Shown here in pieces: positions 13,112-25,834 of a stretch of 64,000 nucleotides of DNA. The notes under the pieces were generated by a model, which was not told where the DNA came from, ran no database searches, and worked only from the letters and a program-made list of their open reading frames with translations. Origin of the DNA: Lotus japonicus. Taxonomy: Eukaryota; Streptophyta; Magnoliopsida; Fabales; Fabaceae. The translations under genes and the position numbers were made by a program. The DNA is taken from contig NC_080044.1 of the NCBI RefSeq assembly GCF_012489685.1, positions 82,756,732 through 82,820,731 of the forward strand, given 5' to 3'. The number at the start of each line of letters is the position of its first letter. Within the stretch, counting starts at the first letter, position 1.

Positions 13112-16100
13112 TTAATCCCCGTGGATGGTATAACGCTCCCATTTCCTCGCTGGATCATATATCTGCAATTGAGGATGAACACAACAGGGATCAAAATCAG
13201 AATCTATGTAATAAAGCTGTCATGCATAAAAAACGCTCTAGTCTGAGCAAACTGTTATCATAAATATGCCAGTTCATCAGATACTATCATAATAAAGATT
13301 TATCAAACACCTCATCCACAAATACGCTGAGCCTTGAGGCATAAAATCAGAATGAAGACCAGCATTCAAACTAAAACACACAGAAGACGGGGAGTCAGGG
13401 AGGGAAGGAGAGGGAAAGATAGTGAGAGTACCTCCCATCTTGAAGCAGGAAATATGTGCTTGTTCTCTTCATACCAATGCCTTTCTACAACCTTACCAGC
13501 ATGAGACTGTTGGTAGAGACAGAGAACACGAGCGTAAGATAATTAAGCAAGAACCCAGAAGACAAACATGCATTTGTCTTATGCTCACTATCTTATAAAC
13601 GTAAATTTCAAAATAATAACACTGAAGGCTTTTGGTAGAAAATGTACCTCATCCTTCTCTATTGTGGCATCTGCAGTTGTCCGTACATCTTCATGCACAT
13701 CAAAATGAAAAAGCTGTATATATAGAACAAAAAGTAATGTTAGGGTACTTAAGATGAAATGCAATTTTGGACCAACAACCTAAGTAAACACCATCAGTAA
13801 CATGAAAGCACTACTGATTACTGAAAACACCATAAGTCATCACAAGAAAAACAAAAAAAACTCATATTTTCCCTCAATGTTGTTTTAATATCAAAATAAT
13901 TTCTTCTTGAAACAATTTGCATACATTAAGATTTAAGAAATCAAAAGTACCAAACATTTCACCACATACAAGAGCAAATCCAACTAATCCAAACAGCGAT
14001 ATGTTCCCAACTAAACCACAAAGAATTAGTTCATAACAGATGACCTGAAAAGAAGAATTAACATTCAACATTTTTTTTATCTTACTTGACATCCCTAACC
14101 TTAAAAAGGGAAATAAGTTTCATTATAACAACCAAGTTAGTTTATTAGTAGTATATATGTAAAGCATTAGGAGTGCAAATCCCGGCTCTGTGCCAGACCT
14201 TTCACCATCTTATATATGATTTGTCAGTGTTAACTTGTTTACTAAATCATTTTTGCTTATTTTCCTACTTCTTTCTATACCTGATAACGACCTTCCCATG
14301 CCCCTACAAGTTGTGAATCTGATTGTGTACATAAATAAAGGGTTTTGATTCCTCAAAAGTGACCCCTGACATCAGAAGGGAAAGTAAGGCATCTCAACAC
14401 TTGATGCCTTACTTTCCCCTTATATAAAGTGAAGGGAATTCTAATTTAAAGAAATTGACCTGGCATTAAATTATAAAAATAATGGCTATTATTATCTTTC
14501 TCAATTCTATAAACTATCCACAGAATTTTTCTTAGGGGAGCTAAAAAACACAAATACACTAATTGGGGAAAGTATCTAAAATGTTTTCTATATCAATATA
14601 TACAAGGGGGTATATCAATTTCAGGAAATTTAGGAGACATACCTTCTGAAACAGAAGGAACACAATAAATAAAAGAAAGAGAAATTAAAGAGACATACCG
14701 GTCCACTTTTGCCTCTGGCTTTGTTCACAATTAGATCATAGAAGCTGTGTTGCTGTAATAATACATGGAAATGGGTAAATAAAGATATTTTTTTATGACT
14801 AAAATGTTAAGATAGCTTGACTTTCTGAAATTATAAATAATAGGTGTGTTCATACATGAGGGATGATAAGGTCTTCTTTCACGTAAACCAAATTTTCTAC
14901 AGAGGTTGTTCGAATCTCTCGGAATTCAGGAGCAAGTTGCTGTTGCACTGCTCGGAGAAACTCCCCTATGCTGTCTCCCTTGCGTACCTGAATCATTATA
15001 AAATAGCTGAGAGTCCAATACATAACATTATATAGTAAATCCATTTTAATCTAGGAACTCAAAATGTAAGTTGAAGTGCATGGCCTTGACTTGCCTGTAC
15101 CACACGCCTGTGGCCAGTTCCATCCCAATAACTGTATGTGATTTCAAGAGGCTCATCTGAATTCGAGAAACAACTTGATTCAGAATGACCATTAATGTGG
15201 CTATTGAGTGTCAGCTTAAGAGGCAAATAAGAAAAATGTGTTCCCTAATATAATCATATACACAAAAGTTATACCTTTTTTTGTGTATATATAAAAAAAT
15301 GAGTTAGGCAGAACACTCACTTCGAATTTGCTCCTGCTCCCGGAGCCACTGTTTGCGCAGCCTTTCACGCTCAGCTTGCTCCTCGGCCTCTCGCTCACTG
15401 AATAATATCCTCAGCACTCCTATGCAGGTGTGTTAGAGAAACAACCAACAAGGAAATGACATGGTATCGAGGACACAAAAGTAGAAGGGAAGAAATGCTG
15501 CACCTGTCAGGCAGAAAGCTAGTTTCAACAGTAGGGTCTTTGCCAAGTTTACCCCGCCGAAGTCCATTTGTTTCCACATCACCTGCCAGCAACATAGCAA
15601 AGTTCGATCTTGTTTGATGTCTTCAAACAAACATTGCAGTAAGTAGTAACTAGTAACATCATTTTTTTTTTTATGGAATAACTAGTAACATCATTGATTA
15701 ACGATCATTCACAACAATTCTCTTCTTTGATAAAACAGTTTTGCAACATGTAAACATCATACATTACAGATAAAACTAAGAAAAGCTATGATTTCAAACA
15801 GCAATGATATGAAAGGGTAAGTAGGGGTAGTGATTACTGTGATTCTGTTCCTCCTCTTGAGCATCAGTGGCAATGTCCTCAGCAAATGACAATCTAGAAT
15901 TCCCCTTAATCTTCCTCTTTTTGCGTTTTTGCAGTTGAAGCTCCTCCTCTTCTTGCTGCAGCTTCTGAAGCTTCTCCTTCTCTTCCTCCTCAATTTTGCT
16001 CTGAATATTAACCCTCTTCTCAACATACTCCTCTCTGGTGACAAGACCAACAGTTTCCTTCTTGAAGGCAGTTTCCAGAATCTAAAACACGAAAAGTGTG

Positions 16101-16350
16101 GTTAGGGATTGGGAAATTGAAAGGAGAAGATGAACCCTAGAATTGAATTGAATGAATAGGGAAGAGAAGGGAAGGGTACTTCGGAAGTGCTGGAGCCGAA
16201 TTGGAGGAGACCGAGTTGGCCATTGGAGGAGGCGGACTTGGTTTTGAGCTCTTGGATTTTGCGGCGCTCAGCCTCTCTCTGCTTCTCCAACCGCCGGATC
16301 CGAACCGCGTCCTGGGCGGTTCCGACGTACCCGTCTCCCATACCCGACAT
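13112..16350 (-). CDS. XCT: XAP5 CIRCADIAN TIMEKEEPER (XCT) homologue, 10 exons
   Basis: XAP5-family nuclear protein. In Arabidopsis XCT affects clock period, light responses and RNA/small-RNA processing. Exons read 16350-16180, 16081-15838, 15582-15504, 15397-15321, 15156-15095, 14987-14856, 14752-14699, 13713-13648, 13506-13432 and 13162-13112. The N-terminus ([20 protein letters not shown]) and the end ([15 protein letters not shown], stop) match the family closely. Exon 2 is a charged coiled coil with a Lys/Arg nuclear-localisation-like block (KRKKRKIKG). The XAP5 core spans exons 5-9 ([64 protein letters not shown]). The intron after exon 5 appears to start with GC (CAG|GCAAGT), because the conserved VVQVRKGD is kept only with that donor. 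The frame is complete, so a functional gene is expected. Confidence 0.95.
14378..14418. repeat. 16-bp perfect hairpin in an XCT intron
   Basis: GGGAAAGTAAGGCATC (14378-14393) is followed by a 9-nt loop and its exact reverse complement (14403-14418). It lies in the long intron between XCT exons 7 and 8. Confidence 0.85.
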
Positions 16351-17704
16351 CTTGCTTCGAGTTAAGTCTCAAACAGAGAAAAAACACACAGTTAGCAACT
16401 GTTGTCTTTTTTGTTAACAGTGTGGTTTTTTTTGCTAAGTAACGAGAGTTATATACCATGGGTCAGTGTCGGTCATTTGGTCTTTTTTTTTTGTCAACAT
16501 GTCGGTACTCATTATGGGCTTTTATTTTATGTACCCAAAAAATTACCCAAATTATGAACTTATGATTATTCCATTTTCACCTTTGATTTCTAAGCACTTC
16601 ATTAGTCCTAACAAAAGCATTATAGGTGGGTTTTTACAAAAAAAGATAAAGAAAAAAGAGAGCATTGCCGGTTGTTTTTAAGGTGTGATTAGAAATTTTA
16701 ATTATTTGAAAATAAAATAAAAATCTTAGTACATAGCCTAGCGAAAGTGATTAATGAAGAAAGATTGTTGGAGGTTGAAGATGAAGAACAACATATGAGA
16801 TTATGAGCAACAATCGACATTAGATTGAGAACATGAATGGCGGTAGAATACAATCTAATGATGAAACTGATATAAAGAGGTTGGCGGTTGTGCTTTGACT
16901 TGAGAAATTTTTATTACACTAATTTCATACTTGACATTTTAATACACTAATAAAGGAAATAAAACCATCAACTTGGGAATCATTATTTACTTTGGTCCTC
17001 TCATCACTATCCCTTTCATTGTGTTTGCTTTTATACCTAATAATTCACGTGGATGAACATTATCGACGTTTCCTAAAGAAAAACAAAATTCAACTGATGG
17101 TGTCACTTTAGCGTGTGATGTAACCTTATTTCAAAAGTATTGTCTTAAAATAATCACTTTAGTCCTTAAATAAGAAAAAGGTCCAACATTTTTCTATGTC
17201 TTATTCACCTCCCTCTCATCTCCTTCCCCACCAACACAATCAATTACCATAGTAACTTTGTATGTCGACCTCAACTCACTACTCCTACAAACCTATGTCC
17301 AACCTTTCATCAAATTTTGCAATACTAACACTCCTTATCATTTTTACAAAAATATGTTGATCGTTTTGACTATCTAATAAGTCTCTCTTAAATGGCACAA
17401 TATAATTATGGATATCATATTAAGAGTTTGGGATTATACACAAGAAATAACAATGATATAAACTGAAATGATATTGTGATGGTGAATGGCGAGAATATAT
17501 TTGGGTATTATTTAGCACTATGAGTGTGTATGATTGCAATTGCAAAACAAAATGCAATTTGATCAGTTGATCTACCTTTCTTTACAATTCCTGTTTCTCT
17601 CTCTAGTTAATCTCTCTATAATCTTCAACTTACAAAGAAACAAAGTACCCACAATTTTCTTTGTATAAACTAAAGTTGAGTTCTCTATAAACTAATTAAA
17701 AGAA
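16351..17704. other. Spacer between XCT and the Nudix gene
   Basis: The first ~100 bases hold the XCT 5' UTR and promoter. The rest is AT-rich with no exon on either strand; the right end (17600-17704) is probably the 3' UTR of the Nudix gene. Confidence 0.4.
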
Positions 17705-19040
17705 TCAACAAATGCTATATCTCTTTTTCTGTTGTTGTGAAGAAACGAGTCGTTGAACCAAAATGTCCAATGCTTCTTTCATCCACCAATGCTGACAAGC
17801 TTCTCTAGCTTGAGCAACTGTCATCTACAGAAAGGGATAAAAAAGAAAATCAGATAAATTTTCAAATAATATAAGCATGTTTAAATTGATATAATTAACA
17901 TGTAAGTTAAGATTAGTGTCTAAACTTACCCACACTCTTCTTCGAAGATTCTTCTCAGGCCACTGATCAAGCTGTTCCTTCACAAACAATGGGAACATGT
18001 GCCCTTCATAATATATGCCATATCTTTTGCTAATGAAATTCCATTGGCCCAATTCACCCTGCAAAATTAATATCAAATTATATTTCAATTTCATTTTAAA
18101 CCAATTTTTTTAGATTTGTTTGACATTCAAAAGAAAATATTAGATAAAAGTTCAGAAAACATCAAGTACCTCAACGGTTCCTATGACTCCAGCTTCTTCA
18201 AGGGATTCCCTGATAGCTGCTTCTTCTACAGATTCATCAATTTCCCATCCTCCCTGAGATCATATAAATTAATAGGACATTAGTCAATGTTGTATTATCT
18301 TTCACATAATGCAATAATGTTCAAGTTGCAAACATCCATATAGGTCTAGTTAATTTTGTACGAAACAACAAATATGTGGTGCATACTCGAAAACTCATTT
18401 GAAAAGCATGGTGAATCAAAAACCATAGTGTGCATAAGCAAAAGCTTAGGAAAATTGCTTTTGTCAACCATAATTTTTGTTTTATTGTAATTTTCGAATA
18501 AGTCCTGACATAACACAGTTATATACCAAAAATTAAATTCAAATTGAATTAGTCATGAGCAATGAGCATAAAAAAGTTAAGTACCTTGGGAAACATCAAT
18601 CCTTGACCTTTTTGTGAACTAACCACTAGTACTTCCGATTCGTTGCTCATGTTACCATCTATGTCTTCTTTATATCTATAAGGTATACATCTGCGCAAAG
18701 ACATTACAATAGCTAAGTCAATTTGTGAGGCCAATGTACAAATGTGAATGCAATATATTAAACAAATGACAGAGTTATCAATTTGCAGTAAAGAAAGACC
18801 ATTTTCAATGAATGTGTACTATTGGGAGCCACCATTCACCTACCAATCTATTGAAATTTACTTAACCCACAGATGAGAAAAAATTAAATTGTTCTATATT
18901 TCTCGAGTTTAATAGTTATTACGATTAATGCAAAAAGTTTTACACACACGTCTAATTAAGACTCACCCGACTACTTGGCGGCCACCCATGTTGTTGTATC
19001 TTTGCAACTCCCTTCCTGAGCGTGATACCAAGCAAACCAT
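17705..19040 (-). CDS. Nudix hydrolase of the plant NUDT12/13/17/18 type, 5 exons
   Basis: Small Nudix hydrolase, about 165 aa, expected to cleave nucleoside diphosphates linked to another moiety; the substrate cannot be read from sequence. Exons read 19040-18967, 18690-18585, 18253-18170, 18058-17940 and 17824-17705. The start is MVCLVSRSGRELQRYNNMGG and exon 2 continues CIPYRYKED. The Nudix box G-x5-E-x7-RE-x2-EE-x-G lies in exon 3 (GGWEIDESVEEAAIRESLEE then AGV) and is complete in its metal-binding glutamates. Exon 4 has the family-typical GMMF-like region (YEGHMFPLFVKEQLDQWPE) and exon 5 starts MTVAQAREACQHWWMKEALD. In this plant subgroup some members go to mitochondria, but no clear targeting peptide is seen here. 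Confidence 0.92.
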
Positions 19041-20068
19041 GTTTTGAAGAATGAAAAATTTCACACACAGCAGAGACACAAAATTGAATGAAATTAAATA
19101 TAAAGAGTTTAGAGAGGAAAGGATAAAGGGTGAACTAATTAGGGCGATTGCAATATATATCTCTTTGATTTGTTGGTGATGTTAAAGAATGGAGGGTGGA
19201 GAGAAAGAGTGAGGGAGGAAGCTATATATAGAAAACTACTTAGATAATTTTGGGCGTGTGGTGCCAGCAGCTTAACATATCAAACGCGTATCTATCGACA
19301 CAAATGGAATAAAATAATGAAAAGAGGTTGATGTAGAGGAAATATACAGCTAAGAATATAATAATAGAAAGAGGATAAGATTGACGCTTCTATGTGGTTT
19401 CGCCAACAAATTAGTAGAGCCCAATTCATGTACAACATAACATTAATAACACTATATTTTGACCCAAAAAAAAAAACAGCACTTATATTAAACTTTTTTT
19501 CTCTAGTTTTTTTCATGTTACATTACATGAGGTTGTCTAAACGACTTATGAAAAAGTTTAGGTGAAATAACTCAACGTCCAATCACATTGAAAGTAAGTG
19601 AGTTAAAATTTGTATGTTTTATTTATAAAAAAATCATATTAATCAATTGAGTTGTGGGTTAATAACTCATATCAGTCATTTAAACAACCCGCATTACATT
19701 TAATATTTTTCTCTATTCACTTTCTAAGTTTTAAATGTTTGAATGTTTGGATAAAAAAGTGGAACACAAAACTTTCATGTAAGAAAGTTGGGTGCATGTT
19801 GCGTTTGTTAAGTCAACATTAACTCCTTTCTGGTGATTTTTGGCTACGGAGTCTAGTAGTCTACACATTAGTGTACACGCACGAGCTGGGAGAATCATGA
19901 TTCCAAGTTGACTAAGAACACGTTCTCCACACTATAATATGGTGACTATCATATGTGACTATGTGAGAAGGCTTTGATAATATTCTGATTGCACACTAAG
20001 TACTCCATTCTATGAGGACTCTGAAGCCTAAAAATGGTTGAATGGCCCATTAAGGATTTTGAAAAGAA
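19041..20068. other. Intergenic spacer
   Basis: 19041-19260 is the likely Nudix 5' UTR and promoter (TATATATAG-like words near 19225). The rest is AT-rich without coding signal. Confidence 0.4.
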
Positions 20069-20076
20069 AAAAAAAT

Positions 20077-21385
20077 GGCTTATTAGCACTTTTGATCCCC
20101 CAGGTTTCAAAAATGTGCAAATGGAGTCCCTTACGTTTAAAAATAGCATTTTGGTACCCTGACGTTAGTCTCCGTTAACAGTTTTGGTCCCCCAGCTGAT
20201 TTCCGTCCAAAAGTTAACGTTTTTTTGCTGACGTGGAATTTTTTTAAGTGAGATGGCATGACATTAGGAGAGAGAAGACTTCATTAGACTCACCCATGTG
20301 AGCTGCACATGCTTCCATCTCTTCACCATTACCCACTACCCATAAACATTATGATCTTCATCTTCTTCCTCTACATCTTCACAATCTTAACCCAGAAAAT
20401 AAAACTCATTAACATGGAATTTTTTTTTTCAGATTGAACAGAAAAAAAATAGTTCAGAATGTCTGTACAAAGAAGGTTGATTCCATGGAACGAATTATAT
20501 ATTGTATTGTCACTAATTCAGAGCTTGATTCCATGAAAATCATTAAGAGAAAAAAATTCAAAAGACAATCACAAAGCCACCACAGAGTGAAGGAAAGAGC
20601 GTTAGAGCCACGAGATTGGGAGAAGAGGCGAGATGACCTTTCTTTTGGAAGAGGAGAAAACCACACAGCCGCCTCAGCCATCACCTCTTTTCTCAGCCCC
20701 AAACACGAATCACGACCGCCGCCTCTATCCTTTACTTATCTTGATTCAAAAAATCGAGAGAGAGAAAGTAGAGATTCAGAAATAGAGAGGGAAGCAACGA
20801 TTCAGAAATAGAGAGGGGTTTCTGGGTCCATCGCACCTCCAATGCGTCCTAGATCTCCATCTCAACAACAAGCAAACCCTCCCCTCCGTCGTGCCCAGGA
20901 CTCGCCGCTGTGCCATTTCCCCTATGCCAGTTGCGCCGTGCTACCGTTTTCCCCTCGATCTCGTCCCTCAGATCACTCTCCGAACCAAGATCTGACATTT
21001 TTCATCCCTCACCGTCTCAATCTATTTTCCCCTTTCATCCCTCACTTGATCTCTTTCTCTTAATGGGAGACTGGGAGGTTGGGGTTAGGGTTTTGATGGG
21101 GTTGGGGCTGAAGAAGAAATGGACAAGATGATGCAGAAAGAGAGAAACGATGAAGAAGATGTTTTTTTATAATTAATTTTAACTATTAAATTTTATTTAC
21201 TTTCAAAAAAACAATTATTTAAAATTCCACATCAGCAAAAAAAGTTAACTTTTGGACGGAAATTAGCTGAGGGATCAAAACTGTTAACGGAGACTAACGT
21301 CAGGGTACCAAAATGCTATTTTTAAACGTGAGGGACTCCATTTGCACATTTTTGAAACCTGGGGGACCAAAAGTGCTAATAAGCC
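20077..21385. mobile_element. Non-autonomous DNA transposon with ~163-bp terminal inverted repeats
   Basis: The left arm (20077-20239) begins GGCTTATTAGCACTTTTG and the right arm (21224-21385) is its near-complete reverse complement, ending CAAAAGTGCTAATAAGCC. An 8-bp AAAAAAAT flanks both sides (20069-20076 and 21386-21393), consistent with a target duplication but in a poly-A context where chance is possible. The ~980-bp interior has CT-rich, UTR-like sequence and short open frames without recognisable domains. Long arms suggest a Mutator-like element; an 8-bp duplication would fit hAT. No transposase is inside. Confidence 0.75.
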
Positions 21386-22024
21386 AAAAAAATACGATAG
21401 GCTGAATTGAAAGTTCTTCCATGATACTCTTAAGTATATGGGCTTTGAGGAGCATTTTGTTGGTGAACTCTATGGTGTCACTTACGAAAGGGGGTTCACC
21501 CATGCCCCCCACTGCTTACCTGCGACTTCCAGTCGGGTTTACCGGGACTGTTTACAATTTTTTTTTGAACATATTGTACATAAAATAGGAAAAGTAATGT
21601 ATCGCAGGATATTTGGGAAAGAGGTATCGCAAGAGGAGGGAACAGGAAAATGTTAGGGTTAGGGTGAAAAAATTTGTTCAATCTTCCATCTAGTAATCCT
21701 GTTTTCTCCTTCTTTTTGCAATTGGAGGTCGCGTTGGTCTCTAATTGAGTTGTGTGTTAATCTAAAAGGCAGAAAGTGGGTGTTCTTCAGACGAACTACT
21801 CTCTACTGTGGTGGTGTTCAGTCCTGTTATACCTGATATACTGCGTCAGTTTTCGCAATTGATCTCTGATTCGTGGTTAGCTGTGTGGGTAAGTAAGATT
21901 TTCATCCTATGATATGATATTCGTGGTTGTTATTGATCGTTATGTTCGCAAGTTTGAGCTTCATGGTTATTGTGTCCTTTAAAAAATTCTGTTCTACTCT
22001 TTGTAGGTTGAAGGTCTTCGTGAA

Positions 22025-24779
22025 ATGGAGAATGAAAGGGAAGATGGTTGGAGAAATTGGGCCAGTGATGAGGTATGCAGTTGAATAATTTGTTTTGTTT
22101 GCTTATGTATTATGATATGGTATGGTATCTGGTTAGTCTTACAATTACAGGTTTTTTAGGTTGTTGAAGAGAGCGAGATCGAGATCGAGTCGGTAAGAGA
22201 TTTTACAACAGGGACAGTGGAAAATGGTAGTGAAACGGTAATAATGAAGTGGTCCATTCCATTCCCCTTTGTGATGTGCCCTTTTTTGCTTAGTTTTCCT
22301 TTACCATATGTGTTGTGTAATATTTTATTGTTTTGTGTCTCTCTAGTTCTTGGAAGGCATGTTCATCTCTGATGAAGACGAAGTTTTTGAAAATGAGGCT
22401 GGAATTTATGAAGATTACGTTGATGAGGAATCGTTTGTGGACTTTGAAAACGAGTGTCATTTCGATACAGATGAAGATGTTTTGCATGAAGATGATGAGG
22501 ATGAGCAGCATAGAGAAGAGTCAGTGGAACCAAATCTTGTAGCTATCAACAGTAAAGAAGACTATTTGCAGTTAGATTTCAGTTGTGTAGACCCTGTTGA
22601 AGTGACGAAGTTTCATTTTGCAAATGTGGAGCTTGCTTATGATTTCTACCACTGGTATGGAAGAATCATGGGTTTTTCTGCCCGTAGAGGAACCATACGC
22701 AGAAATAGAAAAGGGGAAGCTGTCCAGCAAACCTTTTTGTGCCACCGACAAGGATTTCGTGAAGAGAAGGGAATTTGTGATGAAATGAGATTGAGACGAC
22801 AAAAGGTTGATTTTAGATGTGGATGTGATGCCAAATTCCGGGTGCACATTGACCCTCCTTCACAGCGATGGTATGTTACATGTTTTCAAGATGCACATAA
22901 CCATGACCTTCTGCCGAAGCAGCACGGTGGTTTGTTGGCGGCTCATAGGAAAATGGGTACTGCCGACATTATGTCAATGAATAGTTTTATGAAGTCAGGT
23001 ATAAGTGCACCTCAAATATTTAATTCGTTTGCCAGCCAGTGCGGAGGTTATGAGAAAGTGGGGTTTGGACAGAAGAATATGCAAAATCAGCTTGCCAAAC
23101 AAAGGCGGTCACAATGTTCAGATGGGCAGAACGCTGTGGATTATATCAGATGGTTGGGGTTGAACGATGAACTAATGTTTGAGAGGCACACGGAGGATGC
23201 TGAGCATGGAGTTGAAAATTTGTTTTGGTGTGACGGCATTAGTCGATACAATTACAAAGTATTTGGAGATGTTGATGCTTTTGATGCAACTTACAAGAAG
23301 AACAAGTATCGCCGACCCGTTGTGCTATTTTCTGGTGTGGACCATCATAACAGAACGATTATATTCGCCACTGCAATTGTTGTGACTGAATCTGAACAAA
23401 CCTATGTTTGGTTATTGGAACAATTTGCTGAAGCTATGAACCAGAAGTTACCGGGCGCTGTCATTACTGATGGAGCGCTGCCTATGCGCAACGCCATTAG
23501 GAGAGTTTTTCCGAATGCTCACCATCGACTATGTGCATGGCATTTGCTTAAAATTGCAAATAAAAGGGTTGGGATTCCTGAATTTTTGAATAGGTTCAGG
23601 ACATGTATGTTAAGTGACTATGGCATCGGTGAATTCAAGCGACGGTGGGCAACAATGGTGACAGATCTTGAATTGGAGAACAATACTTGGGTTAGTGAAA
23701 TGTATGACAAGAGGGAAATGTGGGCTGCAACTTACTTTCGTGGGAAGTTTTTTGCTGGTTTTAGGACAACATCAAGGTGTGAGGGCTTTCACTCCCAACT
23801 ATTGAAGTTTGTCCGATCAAGGTACAACTTGACTGATTTTGTTCTCCACTTCCATCGTTGTCTTTCGTACATGCGTTTCAAGGAATTAGAAGCTGATTTC
23901 AAATCTGGTTTTGGTGACCTGCCTTTGCAAACTAATTTTAGGGGTTTGGAAAGGTCAGCGGCAAGAATTCTTACTATTGAGGTTTTTAATTTGTTTGTCC
24001 CTGTGATTAGCCTTGCATCAGAGATGATTGTGACAGAATTCAAACGTGCCACGGGAGATAAGCGTTACAAGGTTGTACAATATAGAATGGAGTCCAAGGC
24101 TTGGAATGTTTACTATGACCCAGTTTCAGATGAGTTCAAGTGTTCCTGTGAAAAGATGGAGACATATGGGCTTCCATGCGAGCATATATTGGGTGTTCTT
24201 GTTTTTCTCCACATAACTGAATTGCCTATTTCTCTGGTCTCTAAACGATGGACTAAAGGTGCAAAGGATTGTTATAACGGGGAAGTAATGGAAGGCTCAA
24301 TATTTTGGGAATCTGACGTGATTGCTAGATATGTTTGGCTTGTAGAGTCATGTAGAGAATTGTGTACGCTAGCTAGTAAGAGTGTTGAACATTTTAACAA
24401 AGTGAAGGAAAAAATTGCTCATGAGATACATTTATTAAAAGGCAATTCTGCAACAGAGGATGAGGATGACAACAACTTTGATGCCACTGCTGCTGGTTTG
24501 GGGAATGTTAATAACACGGGACCTGTTAGGAGGCCTCGAGTTCATGCAAGAGCGTCATCTTCGGGATTAACTACCAAGCGTACAATTAGATGCACCGCGT
24601 GCAAGGTCGCTGGGCACAACAGATTGACATGTCCTTTGTTAAGAGACATTGAGTATGAAAATCGCAGCTTTGAAAGGGATGACGAGAATGAAAGTATCTT
24701 TGGTGAAGATGAAGATGATGACTATGAAGGTGATGACTATGAAGATTATGAGTATGGTGAAGATGACTATGCAGATTAA
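22025..24779 (+). CDS. FAR1/FHY3-type MULE transposase-like protein
   Basis: Intact protein of about 840-850 aa with the full domain set of MULE transposases and the transcription factors derived from them. Small exons 22025-22072 (MENEREDGWRNWASDE) and 22160-22192 (or to 22237 with a second in-frame donor) join exon 22347-24779. After an acidic N-terminus come a FAR1-type DNA-binding region (FHFANVELAYDFYHWYGRIM ... CGCDAKFRVHID ... HNHDLLP), the MULE DDE domain (DVDAFDATYKKNKYRRPVV; ITDGALPMRNAI; CEGFHS), a SWIM zinc finger (CSCEKMETYGLPCEHILGVL), a CCHC-like knuckle (CTACKVAGHNRLTC) and an acidic Asp/Tyr tail. The first main-exon codon for Leu (22350) is not the start; the upstream ATG is better. 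The frame has no damage. It may be a live transposase or a domesticated FRS gene; terminal repeats that would decide this were not found. Confidence 0.88.
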
Positions 24780-25546
24780 TTTCAGGGTAAGTCATTGACA
24801 TTGTCAGCATTGACATTGACTTTCATTTTCTGGTCTGAGTTTATTTTTTAGTGTTAGGAAATTTGATAGTTTGCAAGAAGTATTTAGTGGTATTTAGTTC
24901 AGTAATATAATTAAAACATGTTCGCTGACAAAACTTTTGTTTTGGTGACTGCAGATGGTTCTTATTAGGCCGTACAACGGAATAATGGTAGCCCAAGGTG
25001 GTTCACCGGTGCAATTGGGAATGCATTCTGAATTTAATTTTTCTGTTTCTTCTTCTTGGCAACTTTGTTGTGTATCTCTTGAACTATTAATCAATCCATG
25101 GATTGAAGTACGTGTAGTATGTATAGTTTGTGTATTGATTTGGTAATCTATTCGCTGGAGTAAAGTATGTATGGTTTTGGGAAAAGCACCCGTAATTTGT
25201 GTGATTGATTGAAGAATACACCAAGAGTTTGTATTGTGTTAGGGGTGCTTATAACAGATTCTTGACTACCGTTAAGTATTGTGTGCTATTATTATTATGC
25301 TGCCATTAGTGTTACAGTTGTTGGCACACAGGTTGGGTTTCAGTATTATGCTGCTTAAACTGTCCTCCAGCTTGTTTATTAGCCCATAGCTAGATACATA
25401 AAAACATAACGTTTGATTTATGTTATTGCATATTACAACATTATCACACCTGATTGATTTCACCCAATCTATGTAATGTTATGGAACTATAATGGTGAAA
25501 GTAAATGACAGTTTGCAGGACATAATAAAGAAATTGTGGCGATGAA
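24780..25546. other. 3' region of the FAR1-like gene
   Basis: A possible 3'-UTR intron (gtaagt at about 24786, ctgcag at about 24954) follows the stop. No coding exon is seen; the rest is AT-rich. Confidence 0.4.
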
Positions 25547-25694
25547 GTCAAATATATATATGACATTACATATAATAGATCCGGACTGCCTGAGCAGGCA
25601 ACAAAAGGATGGTTCCAGAGGTCAAATATATATATGACATTACATGTAATTGATCCGGACTGCCTGAGCAGGCAACAAAAGGATGGTTCCAGAG
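25547..25694. repeat. 74-bp tandem duplication
   Basis: Two copies, 25547-25620 and 25621-25694, differ at only a couple of positions (ATAATAG/GTAATTG). Each contains the near-palindrome TGCCTGAGCAGGCA. It lies between the converging ends of the FAR1-like gene and Ulp1-like gene A. Confidence 0.9.
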
Positions 25695-25834
25695 GTACCC
25701 TTGTCCATTTACTAAACTACACAACAAAAGGACATGCGAGCATATATGTTGATTAGGAACATATGAATGTCTTCAACAGTGAACAGCAGTAGGATGAGAT
25801 GAAGGATATCTCTGGGCACACTATGGAGACTGCG

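Noticed and set aside
20434..20811. 125-codon forward frame in the long-TIR element
   Set aside because: Biased charged composition, no domain, and inside a non-autonomous transposon.
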